Origin: Candidatus Bilophila faecipullorum
GTDB taxonomy: Bacteria > Desulfobacterota > Desulfovibrionia > Desulfovibrionales > Desulfovibrionaceae
Length of the DNA stretch: 46,442 bases
NCBI GenBank assembly: GCA_944326695.1
Contig: CALVEZ010000027.1
Span: 1-46,442, forward strand
Direction of reading: 5' to 3'
Part shown: positions 44,801-46,442 of the stretch, one piece after another
Layout: each line of letters begins with the position of its first letter
Numbering within the stretch: position 1 is the stretch's first letter
Notes under the pieces: generated by a model
What the model saw: the letters and a program-made list of their open reading frames with translations, nothing else
What the model was told of the DNA's origin: nothing
Databases searched by the model: none
Translations under genes and position numbers: made by a program

Positions 44801-46108
44801 GGCGATCAGCGCGCTGAGCGTAAGGCCGGTCAGCGGGATGAGGCTGACCACGCCCGGGGTCATGAAGCCGTCGAGGAACGAGGGAAGCAGATCGATGAGC
44901 CCCTGCGGGAGAAGGCGCGAAAGCGGGAAGAGGGCCAGCATGCTCAAAGGAGGCAGCAGGCAGATAAGTAAAAAACGTTTGGCGCCGGGGAGATGCCGTG
45001 CCCACGCCGCCAGTGTGCCGGGAAGCAGAAGCAGCATGAACAAGGGCCAGAGTGGAAGGAATTGCAGCGTCCACGCGTAGCCCGGCACGAGGGGCGCGAC
45101 CGAAATGAGGATGCCGAGCAGCGCCAGCAGGATGAATTGCATGTCGATGAGGGGCGCATGGAGGCGCGTGCGCATCATATGCCGGCCCACGTGCGGCAGG
45201 ATGAGCAGGGCGACGCCCGGAGCAAGCAGGCCGGGCATGTCCCAGCGGCTCACTTCCCCGGCGGGGGTGGTCGGCAGCCCCCAGAACGCCTGCACCCAGA
45301 CGGCGGCGATGTAGAGGGCGGCCCACATGCGCCACTCGCGGCGTTCGGTCATGCCGCGCAGAAGGCAGATGAAGAGCAGTACGGCCAGCAACATGAGCTG
45401 AGGCTGCGCGCCCAGTTCGTCCACCACGGTCAGGCCCGACACGGCCCGCAGCATGGGGAAGAAGCCCGGGGCGGGCAAGCCGTTGACCCGGATATAGATG
45501 GCCGTCTGTTCGGGCAGGGGGTTGGGGAGAGGATACAGCCCTTCGCTTGATGGACGCACGGGAGTCCCCGTCGGCGCTTCGGGCCGCGCCAGCCATACTT
45601 GCGGGATGCCCGGAAGCTGTCCGGCGATGCGGGTATTCAGATCAAGGGCAAGAGGTGTGGCCGGGATTTTGCCCTCGGGGGTGAGCCGCAGCCAGAGGGT
45701 AGCCGCGTGGTGCGGCAGGCTGTCCGGCTTATAGGGGGTAAAGGCGGTTTCCTTTTCTGGCGTGAGGACATCCGTCAGTGAGAGCGAGCCCTTGGGGTCG
45801 AGAAGCCATGCCATGTGAAGCGGCGGCGCCGTCAGTGTGGCGCCGCCCGCATTTTCCCCCGGCACGCCCGGAAGGGCTGCGGCTGCCTGTACGGAAGGCG
45901 CCGGAGCGGGCGCTGGTGCCGTCGCCTGCTCCATAACCGACTGAAGCGCCTCCTGTACGGCGGGCGGCGTGGCCGGAGCCGTGTCGGGGGCTGCTCCTTC
46001 GGGTTCGGCCCCGACAAGGGCCGGGAAGAACAGGCAGGCTGCAATGAGGCAAAGACAGGGAAGGAAACGGCGCGTGAACGGGCGGTACGGCGGGAAAAAA
46101 GCGTGCAT
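41846..46108 (-). CDS. Giant membrane sensor with degenerate hybrid-kinase architecture
   Basis: 1,420 residues. Signal peptide 1-34; Pro/Ala-rich linker; extracellular 7TMR-DISM-like domain about 95-225 (LWLRLTPEGKIPATPLALDL); seven or so membrane helices 236-440; DHp-like 515-580; ATPase 590-722; receiver-like 748-868; disordered Pro/Ala/Glu linker 870-1330 with GEPMPI at 964, 1009 and 1069; HPt-like 1331-1415. The DHp site SHELRTPL reads EETLRAPL (Glu529 for His). N-box Asn positions are Ala638 and Glu642, while DTGTGMP and GPKGTS remain. The receiver acid pair is Ser755-Ser756 and the Thr is Ile832, with Asp799 and Lys852 kept. HPt His is Gly1366. The ATG chosen opens the signal peptide but has no good ribosome site; longer in-frame starts exist. 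No partner regulator adjoins. Confidence 0.8.
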   Translation of the reverse strand: MHAFFPPYRPFTRRFLPCLCLIAACLFFPALVGAEPEGAAPDTAPATPPAVQEALQSVMEQATAPAPAPAPSVQAAAALPGVPGENAGGATLTAPPLHMAWLLDPKGSLSLTDVLTPEKETAFTPYKPDSLPHHAATLWLRLTPEGKIPATPLALDLNTRIAGQLPGIPQVWLARPEAPTGTPVRPSSEGLYPLPNPLPEQTAIYIRVNGLPAPGFFPMLRAVSGLTVVDELGAQPQLMLLAVLLFICLLRGMTERREWRMWAALYIAAVWVQAFWGLPTTPAGEVSRWDMPGLLAPGVALLILPHVGRHMMRTRLHAPLIDMQFILLALLGILISVAPLVPGYAWTLQFLPLWPLFMLLLLPGTLAAWARHLPGAKRFLLICLLPPLSMLALFPLSRLLPQGLIDLLPSFLDGFMTPGVVSLIPLTGLTLSALIAALSPSPKLLPAPNRSTREAPKTGKAGVAALELGGFPETTPLDRLPVPGPEGALELASFAAPEAAGLDAPAVSPRRAPHPEALQAPLTAGMVEETLRAPLDALLRAISAVDQAPLSGEARRRTATLGVTARNLATAIGNMGRTSSRPNPAATERFDLNQLLLETHDAVSSLAESKNLGLSWFTAPHLPRCYEGNRSQLAAVLALLVESAVLATEHGTVQVRAQRVPESTDPGHLLFTVSDTGTGMPPLGRSTLALIRAWELAGPEGEHVSLESGPKGTSVSFSLHLTACAEDRPLPATPEAEDGAESPRPSGNLRIIVVSSVPANRQMLSFYLDELPHEIIEARSPEEAQKRYRRAPAALLIFDDDMPVDAVGSTVAALRVFEGEHSLPLASILALINNDEQIEALRRAGCTHFLRKPVTRKEVRILALRLAPVTRRPRDYAPEAKPEPETAPAPEAKPILPDLPDLSAPEAHKDTPERNASKPGLLASLFQRLRSSGTTASPAAPHEEEPLTLTEKTSEKPLKLSSVGEPMPISKADAMPSPQPRPRSNPLEERLKRAPSRSSAPENATEWVGEPMPIVKKDNAENNGTAPTPETVSPARPVSPSPAVPSAQDASAAPASTLSLGNDADEWVGEPMPIVRPLSLDPQTDDAPTPAVPETRPAESPLELNLPTALTPSASPAADASKDAEASEGDVLELGQPLSEPAATPKDAPLSLTGWEDIAFRKDAPARAGQAAEAPSSPASDVITLSQTITPSAEGAAHGTAQPLPDLFGDLPAPKDTGGDSLLEEAARLKPCAQGSRPTPSTGTLDIEDIVELAHPLPDGPKEEAQEEAALPPSPQEEQALPALSDDGAEKETDRLQPTPEAASAPTDNESAPFTPEKEDRGTETVPEEATDEDIRKLLTELDAALGRAIRAEQAGDAHAVCEAAGRIGQLAEHYDLRGLSDPARCLEEAACARKTAEIAQLIPDLVAAINRNRASFEED

Positions 46109-46319
46109 AGGTGATAGGGGGTTCGGGTGACGAAAGAAAAGGCCGGGCCATGAGAAAGCACAAAGCGTTGCCTTCAGCCTCGCCACTAGGGAGGCGCACG
46201 CTTCCATAAGACGACATCTGTAAATACGCTGCTCGGCAACGATGGGCAAGTTATTAAAAAAAGCCTGTGATCAAAAAATATTAGAGATGAGCCGGAGAGG
46301 GGCTTGTGGGGCGTCGTGA

Positions 46320-46442
46320 GAAAAAAACGAAAAAAGTTCTAAAAAGTCGTTGACAGGGAGGGCGTAGAGGTGCATAACCCGTTCTCGCCGCTGCGGGACG
46401 GAACGTCTCGCTGGCCGGGCGACGCCGCAAGGCGGAGCAGGG
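46320..46442 (+). promoter_or_regulatory. Strong promoter with UP-like A-tracts, likely leading an rRNA operon outside the window
   Basis: TTGACA, exactly 17 nt, then CATAAC, preceded by A-tracts (AAAAAAACGAAAAAAG, AAAAAG) like an alpha-CTD UP element. The GC-rich sequence after it (CCCGTTCTCGCCGCTGCGGG) suits a stringent, rRNA-type leader. The rRNA itself is not in view. The region also lies upstream of the divergent sensor gene. Confidence 0.55.

Overview
This GC-rich window looks like the chromosome of a Desulfovibrio-type bacterium (Desulfovibrionaceae, Desulfobacterota). That placement is inferred from protein character, a GAF gene coupled to gapA, a single-domain malic enzyme, a CstA-type carrier and the dense, mostly housekeeping gene content; no 16S rRNA is present to prove it. 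I see no phage, insertion sequence, toxin-antitoxin locus or CRISPR array.

Layout. 1-1.7 kb: a CNNM/CorC-type CBS membrane protein on the minus strand. 1.75-16.5 kb: one continuous plus-strand S10-spc-alpha ribosomal protein cluster (rpsJ to rplQ) with secY, map and rpoA, introduced by a strong promoter and a leader of about 530 nt that folds into a chain of small hairpins. adk and infA, often found between secY and rpsM, are absent. 16.4-17.2 kb: a non-coding stretch with two stacked hairpins, a three-hairpin repeat and a TTC microsatellite, leading into a CstA-family carrier. 18.8-20.2 kb: a MATE exporter. 20.5-27.2 kb (minus strand): a small secreted protein, a GAF protein with gapA, proC, a divergent polysaccharide deacetylase-like protein and the S41 protease CtpA. 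27.5-27.9 kb: tRNA-Val(CAC) and two identical tRNA-Asp(GTC). 28.2-32.2 kb: a P-loop kinase-like protein, malic enzyme, a lone amino-acid-type ABC ATPase with prmA, and a tiny Cys-rich protein. 32.3-35.6 kb (minus): a DUF2156-like protein with a second MATE exporter, then a CopZ-like chaperone with trmL. 35.7-38.1 kb: the divergent copper P-type ATPase. 38.8-41.4 kb: lysA, slyD and an unknown protein. 41.8-46.1 kb: a 1,420-residue membrane protein built like a hybrid sensor kinase. The last 120 bases carry a strong plus-strand promoter with an A-tract upstream region, of the kind expected before an rRNA operon.

Points of most interest: (1) the giant sensor protein keeps the hybrid-kinase architecture (extracellular domain, membrane helices, DHp-like, ATPase, receiver-like, HPt-like) but lacks the phosphoacceptor His in both His modules and most of the receiver acid pocket, with repeated GEPMPI motifs in a long disordered linker; (2) the highly structured S10-operon leader rich in GNRA-type loops; (3) a repeat family made of a long hairpin followed by a C-rich tract that always follows the direction of the preceding gene, suggesting a 3'-end or termination role; (4) a second, three-hairpin repeat family with conserved architecture but divergent stem sequence; (5) a polysaccharide deacetylase-like protein in which several expected acid/His positions are Asn or Gly.
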